Shown in pieces: positions 61,431 through 64,000 of a stretch of DNA of 64,000 bases; the first letter of the stretch is position 1; each line of letters starts with the position of its first letter. The notes beneath the pieces are model-generated. The model was given only the letters and a program-made list of their open reading frames with translations. It did not search any database and was not told where the DNA came from. Made by a program: the position numbers and the translations under genes. Source of the DNA: Sthenelais limicola (taxonomy: Eukaryota; Annelida; Polychaeta; Phyllodocida; Sigalionidae); NCBI GenBank assembly GCA_942159475.1, contig OW804094.1, forward strand, positions 126,838,755 through 126,902,754, written 5' to 3'.

Positions 61431-64000
61431 TAGCACGATAATACTGACGCGGTGACCATTATAGAAAACACCCCTGAAAACCCTCCCAATTCAACAACAC
61501 GCTCCAAAACCAACCAACACCCCTTAAGGCAAACCTGACCCTCCAGTCAGGGCAGGCCTTTCACCGAAAACATGCGCAGCACGCACATTAAAATTGAAAT
61601 TGCCGTTTTCTTTTTGAAGCAAGTGTTGAATAGAATGGCTAGTTTGCATGTTAGGCCATCATTTGGGGAGAGGGGCGGGCTGGTGGCGTGGGCCCATGGC
61701 GCAGGCTACAGAGGATCCATGCTAGGTCAGACCCACCAAGCCAATGCCACCATCACAGACACTTCAAATAGGCCACTCAATAACAAGAGCTTGCTTAAAA
61801 CATGGCCAACTGTTGAGATTCCATATACAGCTGTGAAAGGCTTAAAAGATGTGAACGGTTTGAAACACCTGAGCTACCTAACGATCCATCTAAACCTCTG
61901 ACACCGACTGACAGCCATACCTTATTACGTGTGCCATCCACCCAGCCAGACATCCATCATTTCCCTGCTTATTTCCGCCAGTTTACTCCCCCTTCTGATG
62001 TAATACAATCCATTAAAGCCGCTCTATTCTTTAAAAATCTTATTTATCCCCTCCGGGCCAGAAACTTGGGGGCCCTGTATGCCATACGGTAAAGAAGTCC
62101 ATATTTAACGTACACTCGAGAACGTGTATACATACAGGCTCTGCTATGTATAAGAGATGTATTCACCTTTCTGTGGTGGGAATCTATATATAGGCGCCAG
62201 CTTTTTTTTTTATTGCGGAACACAAATTTTGCATATGCTCTCATGGCCGCAATTAGGGGGAATAATTAGAATGCTATCGCTGCGGTTATTACCTGTAATT
62301 GGAAGCTATATGACCAGCCATCCTCCTTTGAGTCCTTTTTATTCTTAATTTAAGCTTTTAATGCATGGAATGGTCATCGGTGTTATGGCCAATTTTCCTG
62401 CTAGATGTTGCAGGCGATTCTGTGAATATGATTCATGCTTCGAATGGAGGCGTTTTAATGATGGTTTTCAATGACCCACTAACCCTGGACTTGGTCCAAG
62501 ACAATTTGTCCAGGCCACCTGTACCCCAAGGGACAAAGGTCCACTCCTTCCATAAGAGAAACTTTCTCGTTTTGTATCTTTGTATTATCATAAAAGAAAC
62601 CATGTGGATAAAAGGAGTACACGACCTCGCTGATGGGTATAAAAAAAGATATAAATTCCTAATGACGAACTCAGTATGATGCAGAATTGAATGGATTTCG
62701 CGTGAGCGATATATGTGGACGCTTGGAATTGAGCGTCGGGGTATAGTTGGTATAGTAATAATTCAAGGTTTACTAAAGAGACGGTCCCATTTATTGGGCT
62801 AACGTGTGTGTGTACCAAAGATTGGATTTGCTGGGCTCTTTTGATGTTGGTTGGAGAAGGATGCATGTTGTTGCTGATGAGAAAAGAGGAAGAAGCAATT
62901 ACCAATATAAGCAGTCATTATCAAAGTGAATTCAATGACAAAGGGTCGCCGAGGCCTCTCAGTTTATCACTTATAGTTTCAAAGTTTATGAATTGAAGGA
63001 TATCATGCCAGATAGCTATTTGCTGAGTGGCTGGTGCACCATCGAACCAAAGTGATGGTCCGCTATCATGCTTGGGATCATTGTTGGCCCATTCTGCCAC
63101 CAGCCCGTGTACCCCACGTAGTATTCCTATATAATCCATCCCATAAGCAACACACACCATTACAGATATCCTTCTTGAAATACCCGCAAACCCAAAGCCT
63201 GGTCTCTCTTTATAGTTCTGTTTACATTTCTCCTCTTTCTCTCTCGAGTAAGGCTTATAAGAGTTTACTTGCCGGCCTTGCTTTTTCACTATACCGCCAG
63301 TTCTGAGTCTTGTGTTTATTTCCTCAACCAAATACCAATCATTATAAGAGGGAGGCATATCTCGGAGCATTTCAATTTCATCCTCCATCCACTCCCCACC
63401 TTATACCCCAGCGTACCAATTCCCTGTGTTATCATTCTCTTACCAAGCCCACCCCTTCCATACCAGTGCCTCTCAGCCGTCCATTGCTCTTCAGAAAAAA
63501 AATCATTTGCCCTTCGCAGGTAAATATTTATCTCCGGGCATTTCAAATTCTTTTTCCCACACACATTTCCTCTCCAGGCGATTGGGCCTTGCACCTATTC
63601 TCCATCTCTTTCACTGCGCCGGACACCGCATTGAACCGCGTGCATGAAAAAATAATGAATCTTTGCTTGGACCCGAACTGGACGTGGCCTTTAAAATGCA
63701 ACTTGAGGTAGATGACTATGGCGCCATCATACCCTTCAATCAATGGGATAAACGTTAAAGCAGTGAGTCTCTAACTGGTTCGATAAGCTGCCAGTGGCTT
63801 GCCAATGGGAAGCAAGAGCTGTATCAATGGCTTGTTTATTATTGGTCGCGTTGAATTTGTCCAGCACACACCTGTGATTCAGATTGTCAGAATTAAGACG
63901 TGCCATGGACATGTGTCTCTGTCCTTTTCACATCTGCCCACCACAATTCATTTTAACTAAATAAAATATAAGGGCAGAAGTCTCTATACAATGCATTATG
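61431..64000. other. Non-coding stretch to the end of the window
   Basis: Open frames up to 155 codons (62921-63388, minus strand) overlap others in several frames and show no recognised family. Pyrimidine-rich patches around 63220-63250 and 63370-63500 resemble splice acceptor context, but no exon follows that I can recognise. Confidence 0.4.

Overview
This window looks like bilaterian nuclear DNA, most likely from a marine invertebrate, though I cannot name the species. It has one short spliced exon with canonical AG and GTATGT borders, no operon-like gene packing, no long reading frame in 64 kb, many microsatellites, and fragments of eukaryotic-type mobile elements. The longest open frame is 177 codons; at this base composition that length is roughly what chance gives. 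I therefore treat nearly all short reading frames as noise.

The only coding sequence I can name is a single 85-base exon at 17999-18083 on the + strand. It is open in one frame only, sits between a pyrimidine-rich acceptor and a GTATGT donor, and encodes a helical segment that matches, from memory, the conserved core of CAAP1 (caspase activity and apoptosis inhibitor 1). I found no neighbouring CAAP1 exon on either side. The simplest reading is that most or all of the window is intron, or intron plus flank, of a CAAP1-like gene.

The rest alternates between AT-rich stretches (about 2.5-3.4, 5.2-7.1, 14.1-17.9, 25.0-25.8, 31.0-31.6, 33.2-34.8, 42.2-45.3, 49.3-50.4 and 54.8-55.8 kb) and balanced-composition stretches with many TAAT, octamer-like, E-box and CRE-like cores. 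Those balanced stretches read like developmental regulatory DNA, but I have no alignment to prove conservation.

Mobile and structured DNA includes a hammerhead-ribozyme-like motif of the kind carried by Penelope-like elements (2631-2664), a 171-bp MITE with a TTA target duplication (45801-45971), and a second, broken copy of its end (6474-6499). There are two back-to-back perfect 39-bp palindromes (54974-55048) next to a three-unit tandem repeat of about 300 bp (55119-55824). A diverged dispersed repeat occurs at 17.1-17.2 and 43.7-43.8 kb, and a 29-bp element is duplicated 175 bp apart at 29.4-29.6 kb. Several perfect hairpins and G-quadruplex-prone tracts are also present. I found no tRNA, rRNA, CRISPR array or recognisable microRNA.
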